In this document: positions 51,519 through 60,831 of the stretch, in pieces
How the letters are laid out: each line of letters starts with the position of its first letter
Numbering within the stretch: the stretch's first letter is position 1
Assembly: GCF_001429505.1 (NCBI RefSeq)
Contig: NZ_LMJW01000023.1
Location: 303,265-367,264, forward strand
Direction: 5' to 3'
Length of the DNA stretch: 64,000 nucleotides
Source of the DNA: Allobosea sp. Root483D1
GTDB lineage: Bacteria > Pseudomonadota > Alphaproteobacteria > Rhizobiales > Beijerinckiaceae
Notes under the pieces: model-generated
Databases searched by the model: none
What the model saw: the letters and a program-made list of their open reading frames with translations, nothing else
Told to the model about the DNA's origin: nothing
Made by a program: the position numbers and the translations under genes

Positions 51519-52853
51519 TCACCCGCGAACCATGCGCCAGATCACGTTGCCAACATCATCGGCAACCAGCAGTCCGCCCCGCGAATCCGGAAGCACGCCG
51601 ACAGGCCGGCCGCGCGCTTCGCCGGCTCCATTGAGGAAGCCGCCCATCAGCGTTTCCGGCTGCCCTGTCGGCTTGCCGCCTTCGAACCGCACGAAGATGA
51701 CGCGATAGCCGGCGGGCGGATTGCGGTTCCATGAGCCATGCTGGCCGATGATCGCTCCGTCCTGGAAACTCTGGTCGAACTTTCCGGCCTTGACGAAGGC
51801 GAGTCCGAGCGAGGCGGTATGCGAGCCGAGCGCGTAGTCCGGCTTGATCGCCTTTGCGACCAGTTCCGGCTTTTGCGGCTCGATGCGCCTGTCGACATGC
51901 TGGCCGAAATAGCTGTACGGCCAGCCATAGAAGCCGCCGCGCTTCACCGAGGTCATGAAGTCCGGCACCAGGTCGTGGCCGATCTCGTCGCGCTCGTTGA
52001 CGGCGACCCAGAGCTCACCGGTGACGGGGTTCCAGTCGATCCCGACCGGGTTGCGCAGGCCGGTGGCGAAGAGTTCGCTGCGGCCGCTCGCCGGGTCGAT
52101 CTCCAGCACGGCGGCGCGCCGCTCTTCCTCGACCATGCCGTTCTCGCCGACATTGGAATTTGAGCCGACGCCGACATAGAGCCGCGACCCGTCCGGGCTC
52201 GCCAGCAGGCTCTTGGTCCAATGATGGTTGCGTCCGGCTGGCAGGTCCGCGACCTTGGTGCCGGCTGCGGAAATCCGGGTATCGCCTGGCTTGTAGGGGA
52301 AGCGCACCACCGCATCGGCATTGGCAACGTAGAGCTGGTCACCGATCAGCGCCATGCCGAAAGGTGAGGACAGCTTCTCCAGGAAGGCGGTCTTGACCTC
52401 GGCGACACCGTCGCCATCGGCATCGCGCAGCAGGCTGATGCGGTTGGCGCTCGGCGCGCGGGCGCCGGCCCTTTGCATGAACAGGCCCTGCACCCAGCCA
52501 CGCAGGCCGCCTTCCTTGCCTTCGGGCTTGGGAGGCGCGTTGCTCTCGGCCACCAGGACGTCGCCGTTCGGTAACTCGTAGAGCCAGCGCGGATGGTCGA
52601 GGGCGCTGGCGAAGGCGGTGATCCGGAAGCCGGCGGCGACGTCCGGCTTCTCGCCTTCCTTGAAACCGACTGCCTTCGCGACCTTGAGCGTCGGGAGCCA
52701 GGATGCGTGCGGTTCGGGAAGCGTCGGGTCGGGCCCGTATCCGGCTTGCTCGGGCAGGGCCTTCTGCCCGCTCCAGAGTGCGGCGGCGGTGCCTCCTGCA
52801 ACGATGAGAATGGTGACTGCCGCGGCGATCTTGGCGAGACTGGACCAGGGCAT
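51519..52853 (-). CDS. PQQ-type sugar dehydrogenase (sorbosone dehydrogenase family)
   Basis: The 444-residue exported protein starts after GGAGCCC with a membrane-anchor signal (LAKIAAAVTILIVAGGTAAAL). The beta-propeller has LDHPRWLYELPNGDVLVAES, AGRNHHWTKSLLASPDGSRL, SELFATGLRNPVGIDWNPVT and GEARGRPVGVLPDSRGGLLV, matching the glucose/sorbosone dehydrogenase family. The catalytic His lies in the RNHHW segment by analogy with soluble glucose dehydrogenase. It is divergent from the terminal-oxidase operon, so electrons from a sugar may enter that chain; this is inferred. Confidence 0.87.
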   Translation of the reverse strand: MPWSSLAKIAAAVTILIVAGGTAAALWSGQKALPEQAGYGPDPTLPEPHASWLPTLKVAKAVGFKEGEKPDVAAGFRITAFASALDHPRWLYELPNGDVLVAESNAPPKPEGKEGGLRGWVQGLFMQRAGARAPSANRISLLRDADGDGVAEVKTAFLEKLSSPFGMALIGDQLYVANADAVVRFPYKPGDTRISAAGTKVADLPAGRNHHWTKSLLASPDGSRLYVGVGSNSNVGENGMVEEERRAAVLEIDPASGRSELFATGLRNPVGIDWNPVTGELWVAVNERDEIGHDLVPDFMTSVKRGGFYGWPYSYFGQHVDRRIEPQKPELVAKAIKPDYALGSHTASLGLAFVKAGKFDQSFQDGAIIGQHGSWNRNPPAGYRVIFVRFEGGKPTGQPETLMGGFLNGAGEARGRPVGVLPDSRGGLLVADDVGNVIWRMVRG

Positions 52854-52897
52854 GGCCGGGCTCCATGGTGGGGTTCTGTGCGGGGCACTACCGCTCG

Positions 52898-52961
52898 AAC
52901 GCGAGCCAGGCGGTTTTGTTCGCGTTGTAGCCTCAGGGAACCGCGACGAGCTCTGCCAGTT
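52898..52961. promoter_or_regulatory. Two divergent near-consensus EcfG-like sites
   Basis: On the minus strand CGAAC (52922-52918), 16 bp, CGTT (52901-52898) lies 44 bp before the sugar dehydrogenase. On the plus strand GGAAC (52937-52941), 16 bp, AGTT (52958-52961) lies 32 bp before ctaG. Each misses one consensus base, so dual general-stress control is possible but uncertain. Confidence 0.35.
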
Positions 52962-52993
52962 GCCCCATCACGGCATCGCAGCGGGGGGAGCGC

Positions 52994-53647
52994 ATGACGG
53001 AAACGAAAGGCGCAGGTCCGGGCAGCGCTCCGCTCGTCAGCGCGGCGGTCGTGTGCGCCGCGGGTTTCCTGGTGCTGCCGCTGAGCGATCTGGGTCCATT
53101 GTCCTTGCAGATGACCCATCATCTCGTGCTGATGAACGTCGCTGCGCCGCTATTGGCCGTGTTTTTAGCCGCGCGGCTACCCACGCTTGGCGCCCGGGCC
53201 TTGTGGATCGCGGCCGCGTCCCAGCTTTTCCTGCTCTGGGCCTGGCATCTGCCGGGCGCGCAGCAAAGCGCCGCCCTATCCGGGCTTCTGCAGGCGACAA
53301 TGCTGCTGCTGCTCGGCGCGGTCGCGCTGGCTTTCTGGCTCGCCGTCATTGCGGCGGAACGGACAGGAGGCTGGCGAGCCATCGCCGGCCTGCTGCTCAC
53401 CGGCAAATTCGCCTGTCTGCTCGGCGCGCTCCTGATATTCGCACCGCGCGATCTCTATGGGCTTGCTGGCTTGGCACTGGCCTTCTGCAGCAGCGGTCCA
53501 TCCTCGCTGGAGGACCAGCAGCTCGCGGGCCTGCTGATGGTGACCGCTTGCCCGTTGAGCTACCTCACTGCCGGCGTCGTCGTCGCGGCGCGCCTGCTGT
53601 CCCGCATCGCCGATGAGCCCGATCGTCATGCTGCCGGCGCGCGCTAG
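52994..53647 (+). CDS. ctaG: Cytochrome oxidase assembly membrane protein, CtaG (caa3 type)
   Basis: ATG 52994 follows GGGGGAG. The 217-residue protein has about six helices and the conserved LSLQMTHHLVLMNVAAPLLA near residue 37, LLWAWHLPGAQQSAALSGLL and SSLEDQQLAGLLMVTACPLS, characteristic of caa3_CtaG proteins (related to YtaF/Cu-handling assembly factors, not the Cox11-type CtaG). It overlaps the cytochrome gene by 35 bp and opens the oxidase operon. Confidence 0.83.
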   Translation: MTETKGAGPGSAPLVSAAVVCAAGFLVLPLSDLGPLSLQMTHHLVLMNVAAPLLAVFLAARLPTLGARALWIAAASQLFLLWAWHLPGAQQSAALSGLLQATMLLLLGAVALAFWLAVIAAERTGGWRAIAGLLLTGKFACLLGALLIFAPRDLYGLAGLALAFCSSGPSSLEDQQLAGLLMVTACPLSYLTAGVVVAARLLSRIADEPDRHAAGAR

Positions 53648-54785
53648 AGCGGCCGCCAATTGGCTGGTGCAGAGCTGGCGGCACCTGCTCGGCGCGGTAT
53701 TCGCCTTCGCCGCGGCCGGTATCGTCGCGATCATGCTCTTCGCCTGGTCCGGGCTCTACAGCGTCGCCGCCAGCAGCGGCCACTGGGCCGTCGTCGATTT
53801 CTTCCTGCGCTTCGGGATGGAAAGCTCGGTCAGGACGCATGCTCCGGCGCTGACGCCGCCGGACCTGAGTGACGAGAGCCTGGTTCGATTGGGCGCGGGC
53901 CATTTCCATGCCGGCTGCGCCTTCTGCCATGGCTCGCCCGGCACGCCGGTCGGCGCTGCAGCCCTGAAGATGCTGCCGCCTCCGCCGGAACTGGACGGCA
54001 AGTTGGCGGAGTGGACCGACCAGCAGCTGTTCTGGATCGTCCGCCACGGCATCAAATACACCGGAATGCCGGCCTGGCCGGTGCAGGGGCGCGATGACGA
54101 GGTTTGGGCTCTCGTCGCCTTCCTGCGCCGGCTGCCTTCGCTCGACGCCGAATCCTACAAGGCTCTGGCGCTGGGAGAGATCGAGCCCCGGCCGGAGACC
54201 GCTCGCCAGATTGTCAGCGGCGAGGACCGGATCGACACGGTCGAGGCCTGCGCCCGCTGTCACGGACTGGAGAAGGGCCCACGCAGCGAGCTCGTGCCGG
54301 TGCTGCATGGCCAGCCGCAGGAAATGCTCGAGATGGCCCTGCGCGCCTACCGCAATCGCGAACGCGACAGCGGTATCATGCAGGTCGCCGCCGCCGAGCT
54401 CGGCGACAAGGCGATCCGCGACCTCGCCGCCTTCTATGCGAGGCTGCCGTCGCCAACTCGTCCGTCTCAGGCATCGACCCCGGATGAGAGCGCCGTCGGG
54501 CGTGGTGCCGTTCTCGCCGGGCGGGGCGATCCGGACCGTCAGGTCCCCGCCTGCCTGACCTGCCATGGTGATGCGGGGCTGCCGGCCTATCCGCGGTTGT
54601 CGGGCCAGCCGCAACGTTATCTCGCGAGCCAGCTCGCCGCCTGGCGCGAGGGCTTCAACGCCAGGACGCCAGGCGGGATCGTCATGGCTCCGATCGCGCG
54701 CCGGTTGACGCCGCAGCAGGTGGCCGATGCCGCCGCCTATTTCGCCAGCCTGCCGCTTCCGGCTCCGGCCCAGGCACGGCGATGA
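53613..54785 (+). CDS. Membrane-anchored tri-haem cytochrome c
   Basis: The 390-residue protein has one N-terminal helix (LLGAVFAFAAAGIVAIMLFA) and three haem c sites: CAFCH (102-106), CARCH (213-217) and CLTCH (314-318). Ligand methionines are likely in GMPAWPVQG and TPGGIVMAPIA. Each site sits in a class I cytochrome fold, so electrons can hop through the protein to the oxidase. The stop overlaps coxB by four bases (ATGA). Confidence 0.9.
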   Translation: MSPIVMLPARARAAANWLVQSWRHLLGAVFAFAAAGIVAIMLFAWSGLYSVAASSGHWAVVDFFLRFGMESSVRTHAPALTPPDLSDESLVRLGAGHFHAGCAFCHGSPGTPVGAAALKMLPPPPELDGKLAEWTDQQLFWIVRHGIKYTGMPAWPVQGRDDEVWALVAFLRRLPSLDAESYKALALGEIEPRPETARQIVSGEDRIDTVEACARCHGLEKGPRSELVPVLHGQPQEMLEMALRAYRNRERDSGIMQVAAAELGDKAIRDLAAFYARLPSPTRPSQASTPDESAVGRGAVLAGRGDPDRQVPACLTCHGDAGLPAYPRLSGQPQRYLASQLAAWREGFNARTPGGIVMAPIARRLTPQQVADAAAYFASLPLPAPAQARR

Positions 54786-55768
54786 GATCGCTGACGACAC
54801 TCCTGGGGGTCGCTGTGTCGTCCGTGCTCGCAGCGTGCACGGATCGGCAGTCGGTCATGGCGGCGCATGGACCGGAGGCGGAGCGTATCGCGCTGCTCGC
54901 CATCATCGTCTTCGGCGGAGCCGGTGTGGTGATGCTCGTCGTCATGGGCGCGCTCTGGCTTGCGATCCGGGGCTCTGCCGGCCAGCGCGCCGCACTCGCC
55001 GGAGACAAAGCGATCCGGGTCGGAGGCATCGCCTTCCCGGTGATCACGCTGACGGCGCTGCTCGGCTACGGCCTCTGGCTGATGCGCGAGAGCCTCGCGG
55101 TCGAAGCGCAGCCGGCGCTGCGCATCGAGGTCACCGGCGAGCAATGGTGGTGGCGGCTCGGCTATCGCGACCGAGACGGCAACACCTTTGCCGAAGCCAA
55201 CGAGATCCGCATCCCGGTCGGGGTCGAGGTCGAGTTCCAACTGCGCTCGGCCGATGTGATCCACAGCTTCTGGGTCCCAAGCCTCGGCGGCAAGCTCGAC
55301 ATGATCCCCGGCCGGACCAACCGGCTCCGCCTCAAGGCCGAGCGCGCCGGAGTCTATCGCGGGCAGTGCGCCGAATATTGCGGGGGGCCGCACGCACTGA
55401 TGGCGCTGGAGATCGTCGCATTGCCGCAAGCTGAATTCGACACCTGGCTTTCGGCCGGCCAGCGCGCGGCGCCGATTGCCACCGGCGAAGCCGAGCGGCG
55501 CGGCTCCGAGCTCTTCCTCTCGGCGGGTTGCGGCGGCTGCCATGCCGTGCGCGGGACTGCCTCCGAAGGCACGATCGGACCCGATCTGTCACGCGTCGGT
55601 GAGCGCCGTTTCCTCGCCGCCGGGACCATTCTCGCCGGGCGCGAGAACCTCGCCCGTTTCATCTCCGACGGGCAGAGCCTGAAGCCCGGCAATCTGATGC
55701 CCCCCTTCCGCATCTTCACACAGGCCGAGCTCGATGCGCTCGCCGCCTATCTCGCGAGCCTGAGATGA
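54782..55768 (+). CDS. coxB: Cytochrome c oxidase subunit II with fused cytochrome c
   Basis: The 328-residue protein starts with a lipoprotein-like signal (LLGVAVSSVLAACTDRQ), then two membrane helices (about 37-63 and 80-101). The CuA domain has EVTGEQWWWRLGYRD, VIHSFWVPSLGGKLDMIPG and the ligand site YRGQCAEYCGGPHALM. The C-terminal class I cytochrome c carries CGGCH and MPPFRIFT. This is the caa3 arrangement. The stop overlaps the next gene by ATGA. Confidence 0.95.
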   Translation: MRSLTTLLGVAVSSVLAACTDRQSVMAAHGPEAERIALLAIIVFGGAGVVMLVVMGALWLAIRGSAGQRAALAGDKAIRVGGIAFPVITLTALLGYGLWLMRESLAVEAQPALRIEVTGEQWWWRLGYRDRDGNTFAEANEIRIPVGVEVEFQLRSADVIHSFWVPSLGGKLDMIPGRTNRLRLKAERAGVYRGQCAEYCGGPHALMALEIVALPQAEFDTWLSAGQRAAPIATGEAERRGSELFLSAGCGGCHAVRGTASEGTIGPDLSRVGERRFLAAGTILAGRENLARFISDGQSLKPGNLMPPFRIFTQAELDALAAYLASLR

Positions 55769-58317
55769 CCGCGAATGACAATGGAAGTCCGAGCCCGGCC
55801 GAGGCTCTGCCGAACCCGCTGCCGCGGCCGGCGGGCGAGCTCACCGCGCTGAAACAGGTATGGGAGGTCCCGAAGGGCTGGCGCATCCTCAGCGCCGTCA
55901 ACAACACCGTGATCGGCGGCTTCTATATCGCTACGGCCTTCCTGTTCTTCCTGCTCGCCGGCATCCTCGGTCTGCTGATGCGGCTGCAGCTGGCGGCGCC
56001 AGGCAATGCCTTCCTCAGCCAGGAGACCTACAACCAGATTTTCACCATGCACGGCACGGTGATGATGTTCCTCTTCGCCGTGCCCGCGGTCGAGGCGGTC
56101 GGCGTGCTCTTGCTGCCGCAAATGCTTGGCGCGCGTGATCTGCCGTTCCCGCGGCTCGGCGCCTTTGCCTTCTGGGCCTATCTCGTCGGCGGGCTGGTTT
56201 TCTTCTCGACGCTGTTCTTCGGCACCGCGCCCTCGGGCGGCTGGTTCATGTACCCGCCGCTGACCGGCACACGCTATTCGCCCGATATCGGCGTCGACTG
56301 GTGGCTGCTCGGCATCGGCTTCATCGAGATCTCGGCAATCGCCGGGGCGATCGAGATCATTGTCGGCGTGCTGCGCACCCGTGCGCCCGGCATGACGCTG
56401 GCCCGGATGCCGATCTTCGCCTGGACCATGCTGATCTTCGCCTTCATGGTCGTGTTCGCCTTCCCGGCAGTAATCCTGGCGACCATCCTGCTCGAGCTCG
56501 AGCGCGCCTTCGACTGGCCCTTCTTCATTGCGGCGCGTGGTGGCGACCCGCTGCTCTGGCAGCACCTGTTCTGGTTTTTCGGCCATCCCGAGGTCTACAT
56601 CATCTTCCTGCCAGCGGCCGGCATGGTCTCGATGATCGTGCCGGCGATGACGGGCGCATCGCTGGTCGGCTACCGGCTGATCGTGGTCGCGCTGATCGCG
56701 GTCGGCTTCTTCAGCTTCGGCCTGTGGGTGCACCACATGTTCACCACCGGTATCCCGGCGCGCTCGCTCGGCTTTTTCTCGGCGGCGAGCATGGCGGTGG
56801 CAGTGCCGAGCGGCATCCAGGTCTTCGCCTGGATCGCGACGATAGCCGCCGGGCGGCTCAAGCTGACGGTCGCCGCGCTGTTCGTGATCGGCTTCCTCGT
56901 CATCTTCACGCTCGGCGGCCTGACCGGGGTGATGGTCGCGCTCGTGCCATTCGACCGGCAGGCGCACGACACCTATTTCGTCGTCGCCCATCTGCATTAC
57001 GTGCTGTTCGGCGGAATGGTCTTCCCGCTCTTCGCCGCCTTCTATTATTGGGCGCCGGCCTTCAGCCGTCGAGCACTGTCGGAGCGGCTGGGCAAATGGG
57101 CGTTCGGCCTGATCTTCTGCGGCTTCAACATCGCCTTCCTGCCGATGCATGTGACCGGGCTGATCGGCATGCCGCGCCGCGTCTACACCTATCCGGCGGG
57201 GATGGGCTGGGACACGCTCAACCTCATCTCCACGCTCGGTGCCTTCATGCTGGCCCTTGGCGTGCTCGTGTTCCTGATCGATCTCGCGCGAAACCTGCGG
57301 CCAACCAGCGCCGAGCCGGCCGGCGACATCTGGCAGGCCAACACGCTCGAATGGCTGCCGAACCATACTTTCGCGGCGCGCAGCATTCCTATCGTTACCA
57401 GCCGCGACCCGCTCTGGGACCAGCCGAACCTGGCCCGCGATGTCGAGGCTGGCCGTTACTATCTTCCCGGCACCATGACGGGGAGGCGCGAGACCATCGT
57501 CACCTCGGCGGTCGAGGCCAGACCGGACTACCTGCTGCGCCTGCCCGGGCCCGGCTGGGCGCATGTGCTCGCAGCCGTCTTCACGGCCGGCTTCTTCCTG
57601 CTCCTGACGGTAAAGGCGGTCGTGATTGCGCTGGCTTGCGGCGTCGCGGCCGTCGTCTCGATGCTGGTCTGGATGCGCGAGAGCGATCCGCCGTCGGTTG
57701 GGACGGTCGACATCGGCGGCGGGGTCCAGTTGCCGACCTACGCCTCCGGCCCGGATTCTCATTCCTGGTGGGCGATGGTTGTGCTGATGCTGGTCGCTGC
57801 CGCGCTCTATCTCTCCTACCTGTTCGGATATCTCTATCTCTGGACCGTCGCGCCGCAGCAGTGGCCGGGGCGGGATGGCCTGCCGCCAGCTGGATGGGTT
57901 TGGGCGAGTGTGCTGCTGATGGCAGGGAGCGCCGGCGGCCTGTTCTCGGCCCACAGGCTACTTGGTGCAGACCGCTTGCGCCGCGGCGCCGTCGCACTCC
58001 TCGTCACAGCGGGCATCGCGGCCCTGCTGAGTGCGCTCGGCCTCGATCTCTGGTCGCACTGGCGGTCAGGCCTCCGGCCGCAGGCCAGCGGCTATACCGC
58101 GATGGTCTACGCCAACGCTGTCCTGCAAGCTCAGCTCGCCGCTGCGATCGTGGTCATGGCGGGCTTCGCCATCTACCGGGTCCTGACAGGTCAGCTTGAT
58201 CGCTTCCGCCGCGTGATCTTCGACAATCTCGCACTGCTCTGGGGTTATACCATCGGCCAAAGCCTGCTTGGGCTCGCGCTGACGCACGGCTTTCCGCGAC
58301 TGGTGGGCGCGCCATGA
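55765..58317 (+). CDS. coxA: Cytochrome c oxidase subunit I-III fusion
   Basis: The 850-residue protein combines haem-copper oxidase subunit I (about 25-540) with a subunit III-type domain (about 580-850). The subunit I centre contains WFFGHPEVYIIFLPAAGM (CuB His and cross-linked Tyr), VHHMFTTGI (CuB His pair), and DTYFVVAHLHYVLFGGMVFP (haem ligands). The III part has PDSHSWWAMVVLMLVAAALY and later helices ending QSLLGLALTHGFPRLVGAP. It couples oxygen reduction to proton pumping. The fusion form is known from some caa3 operons of soil alphaproteobacteria. It overlaps both neighbours by four bases. Confidence 0.95.
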   Translation: MTANDNGSPSPAEALPNPLPRPAGELTALKQVWEVPKGWRILSAVNNTVIGGFYIATAFLFFLLAGILGLLMRLQLAAPGNAFLSQETYNQIFTMHGTVMMFLFAVPAVEAVGVLLLPQMLGARDLPFPRLGAFAFWAYLVGGLVFFSTLFFGTAPSGGWFMYPPLTGTRYSPDIGVDWWLLGIGFIEISAIAGAIEIIVGVLRTRAPGMTLARMPIFAWTMLIFAFMVVFAFPAVILATILLELERAFDWPFFIAARGGDPLLWQHLFWFFGHPEVYIIFLPAAGMVSMIVPAMTGASLVGYRLIVVALIAVGFFSFGLWVHHMFTTGIPARSLGFFSAASMAVAVPSGIQVFAWIATIAAGRLKLTVAALFVIGFLVIFTLGGLTGVMVALVPFDRQAHDTYFVVAHLHYVLFGGMVFPLFAAFYYWAPAFSRRALSERLGKWAFGLIFCGFNIAFLPMHVTGLIGMPRRVYTYPAGMGWDTLNLISTLGAFMLALGVLVFLIDLARNLRPTSAEPAGDIWQANTLEWLPNHTFAARSIPIVTSRDPLWDQPNLARDVEAGRYYLPGTMTGRRETIVTSAVEARPDYLLRLPGPGWAHVLAAVFTAGFFLLLTVKAVVIALACGVAAVVSMLVWMRESDPPSVGTVDIGGGVQLPTYASGPDSHSWWAMVVLMLVAAALYLSYLFGYLYLWTVAPQQWPGRDGLPPAGWVWASVLLMAGSAGGLFSAHRLLGADRLRRGAVALLVTAGIAALLSALGLDLWSHWRSGLRPQASGYTAMVYANAVLQAQLAAAIVVMAGFAIYRVLTGQLDRFRRVIFDNLALLWGYTIGQSLLGLALTHGFPRLVGAP

Positions 58318-58640
58318 GCGCCGACGCAAAAGCGGCGAGGCGCTCCTTTGGCTGGCTCGCCGGGCCGGCCGCCTGGGCCGCCTTCTTCCTCGTCGCCTAT
58401 GCCTCGGAATCGCTGATCTGCACGCGCCTGGGCGAGCCTGGCTGGCATGGCGCGATTGTCGTTGCCGCTGCGTCCGTCGCCGTTCTGCTGATCGCGGGCC
58501 GGCTCCGCCCGAGGGCTGGAGAAGGACGGAGCGCCACGCTAGGGTTTCAAGTCCGCGCCGGCCTTGGACTCGCCTGGTTGAGCTTAGTGGCGATCGGTTG
58601 GACGACGCTGGGCGTACTCATCCTCCCGGCCTGCGCCTGA
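58314..58640 (+). CDS. Small membrane protein of the oxidase operon
   Basis: The 108 residues form three helices: FGWLAGPAAWAAFFLVAYAS, AIVVAAASVAVLLIAGRLR and GLAWLSLVAIGWTTLGVLIL. Its start overlaps the subunit I-III stop by ATGA. The location suggests a small subunit or assembly aid; no specific family is recognised. Confidence 0.7.
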   Translation: MSADAKAARRSFGWLAGPAAWAAFFLVAYASESLICTRLGEPGWHGAIVVAAASVAVLLIAGRLRPRAGEGRSATLGFQVRAGLGLAWLSLVAIGWTTLGVLILPACA

Positions 58641-58779
58641 CGTGACGGGCGCGCCGCGGAGACATATCGTGGGAACGTCGAGATTCCTCGGAAGAGGTCG
58701 CCAACCGACCGTTCCAGTCATGCTCGTTGGCGCCGAACGTTCTGCATCCCGGCGCGTTGAGTGGAGGCCGGAGGACAAC

Positions 58780-59266
58780 GTGCATGAAACCGATCAGGGC
58801 ACTCCAGCTCGAGCCGCGCGGCGGAATTTCAATAATCCGCGGTTGCCGGTGCTGATCTATGAGGCGGCATTCTCGTCCGCTGCCAGCGATCTTGCGCGCC
58901 AGATGGAGCAGCGTTTCGCTGAGAACGACTGGCCGCCGCGATGGCGCAGGGACATGAGGTGCTCGGCATCGCCTCCGGCCATGCAGTGCTGATTATCGGC
59001 GGCGATGGCGGAGGAGCTTCGTGTTCCCGCCGGCGATGTTTTCGTCCTGCCAGCCGGCACAGGGCACTGCGGCTGCTCGGCCAGCGAGCATCTGCTCGTC
59101 GTCGGAGCTTATCCGACAGACCAGCAGGGCGACATCTTGCGCGAGGCGGCTACGCCCGAAATTCGCGCGCGATCACCGATTGCCGTTTCCCCGCATCCAC
59201 CCCGTGCTCGGTCGCGACGGCCCGTTGGTTGATCACTGGGCGGCGAATAGGGGTAAAGCGCCGAGA
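58780..59266 (+). pseudogene. Cupin-family gene, multiple frameshifts
   Basis: GTG 58780 follows GGAGG. The first frame gives RRNFNNPRLPVLIYEAAFSS, then QRFAENDWPPRWR. The cupin metal loop GHEVLGIASGHAVLIIGGDG lies in a second frame, AEELRVPAGDVFVLPAGTGH with EHLLVVGAYPTDQQGD in a third, and FPRIHPVLGRDGPLVDHW in a fourth stretch. Together they outline a metal-independent cupin of about 165 residues found widely in Proteobacteria. Three or more indels, plus loss of the YH-rich strand before GHEVLG, make it non-functional. Confidence 0.82.
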
Positions 59267-59319
59267 GGGCGGGGTGCGGTCCTCGTTAGAATCCACGACA
59301 CAGCTGAACGGAGGTAGTC

Positions 59320-59697
59320 GTGATCCACCATGTTTCGGTTGGGACGAATGATGTTGGGCGTTCGAAGCGCTTCTACGATGCCGTTTTGCCCATCGTCGGC
59401 ATTGTGCCGATGGCGGAGGACGAGGATGGACTAGGTTACGGAAGCGGCACGTTTCACTTCAGCGTTCAGGTTCCGATTGATGGCAAACCAGCGACCGTGG
59501 GCAATGGCACTCATATCGCGTTTGCTGTCGAGGACCGTTCGATGGTCGATCGATTTTACGCAGCGGCACTAGAATTTGGTGGCAGCGACGACGGCGCTCC
59601 AGGACTGCGGCCGAACTACGATGCCAACTATTATGGCGCGTTCGTCCGCGATCCAGACGGTCACAAAATCGAGGCAGTGACCTACTCCGCAAAATAA
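59320..59697 (+). CDS. VOC/glyoxalase-family protein
   Basis: GTG 59320 after CGGAGG gives 125 residues of the vicinal oxygen chelate fold: MIHHVSVGTNDVGRSKRFYD, GSGTFHFSVQVPIDGKPATV, HIAFAVEDRSMVDRFYAAAL and NYYGAFVRDPDGHKIEAVTY. The potential metal ligands His4 and the late Glu are kept. The substrate is unknown. It is the intact relative of the damaged gene at 35707. Confidence 0.9.
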   Translation: MIHHVSVGTNDVGRSKRFYDAVLPIVGIVPMAEDEDGLGYGSGTFHFSVQVPIDGKPATVGNGTHIAFAVEDRSMVDRFYAAALEFGGSDDGAPGLRPNYDANYYGAFVRDPDGHKIEAVTYSAK

Positions 59698-59715
59698 TGA
59701 CTGACGGAGGCTCCA

Positions 59716-60608
59716 GTGCCGACCCTTCCCTATGCAATTCTCGAAGCCCCTTCCACATTGGGCCTCGCGACGGACGGAGTAGAGCGCCTGCCCGACCGAC
59801 TCTTGGATCTCGGTCTCGCGGAGCGCATCCGTGCGCGCCGCGCCGGGCGGCTGACGGTGCCTCCGAAGGACCCTACGCCCGATCCCGAGACTGGCACCCT
59901 GAATGCCAGGGCAATCGCGGCGTGGTCGCCCAAGCTCGCCGATGCGGTGGCGGCGGTGCTAGACGCGGGCGAATTTCCAGTCGTGCTGGGCGGCGATTGC
60001 ACGATCCTGCTGGGCTCGATGCTCGCGCTTCGACGGCGCGGCCGCTACGGCCTGTTCTTCATCGACGGCAACGCCGATTTCTTCCAGCCCGCGGCGGAAC
60101 CCAACGGTGAAGGCGCCTCGATGGACCTCGCCTTCGTTACCGGCTACGGCCCGTCGCTCCTGGCCGACATCGAAGGTCGCGGGCCTCTCGTCCGTCCCGA
60201 AGATGCTGTCGCGTTCGCGTATCGTGATCATAAGGATCAGGAGGAGTACGGGAGCCAGCCGCTCCCCAACGAGCTCAAGGTGATTGACCTCCCCGTCGTG
60301 CGCGCGATGGGTATCGAAGCCGCGCGCGCGAAGCGGTCGGTCACCTGACGCGAGAGGGACTGGACGGCTTCTTCATCCATCTCGACGCCGATTGCCTTGA
60401 CGACGTCATCATGCCGGCTGTCGATTTTCGTATGCCGGGAGGACTGTCACGGGACGAACTAGGGGCCGCGCTTCGAGTAGCCTTGGCGAGCGGCAAGGCA
60501 GTCGGCATCGAGATCACTATCTACAATCCTCGCCTTGATGAAGACGGCAGCGCTGGGCGCGGCCTCGCCGACATACTAGCTGCAGCGCTCGGAACAGCAG
60601 CGCCCTGA
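59716..60608 (+). pseudogene. Arginase/agmatinase-family gene, frameshifted
   Basis: ATG 59716 begins an arginase-fold protein with PVVLGGDCTILLGSMLAL, GLFFIDGNADF and GEGASMDLAFVTGYG. The frame ends at 60348; a shift near 60330 restores REAVGHLTREGLDGFFIHLD, ADCLDD, AVDFRMPGGLSRDELGAALR and a normal C-terminus to 60608. Metal ligands differ from true arginases: DGNAD replaces DAHAD, while D-x-D is kept as DAD. It may be a ureohydrolase-like enzyme of another function. Without the shift it would have 296 residues, the usual length. Confidence 0.83.
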
Positions 60609-60831
60609 ACACGGCGAGCAAAGTCACCGGCGCTCCGCGTGCGCGAGCAGCGGCCTTCCTTCAGGCCACTCGTCCGCCAATTCCAAGCCTTACGAATGCA
60701 CCTTGTCCGCTGTTAGCAGCATTGCAGCGCGAGCAGTCCGCCCGGGACGATCATGTCCTGTTTCAGCAGCCAGGCGACTGACGGAACGCTTCGGCCCGGT
60801 AAGCGGGGTTCTCTATCTCTGGCTCAAGTTT

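Noticed and set aside
55747..57954. 735-codon minus-strand frame opposite the oxidase subunit I-III gene
   Set aside because: It mirrors the codons of a strongly conserved gene in very GC-rich DNA, and its translation is low-complexity Arg/Asp/Glu/His with no family motifs.
56301..58199. 632-codon plus-strand frame in another phase inside the same gene
   Set aside because: Arginine/alanine-rich shadow of the oxidase gene; the oxidase motifs are all in the other frame.
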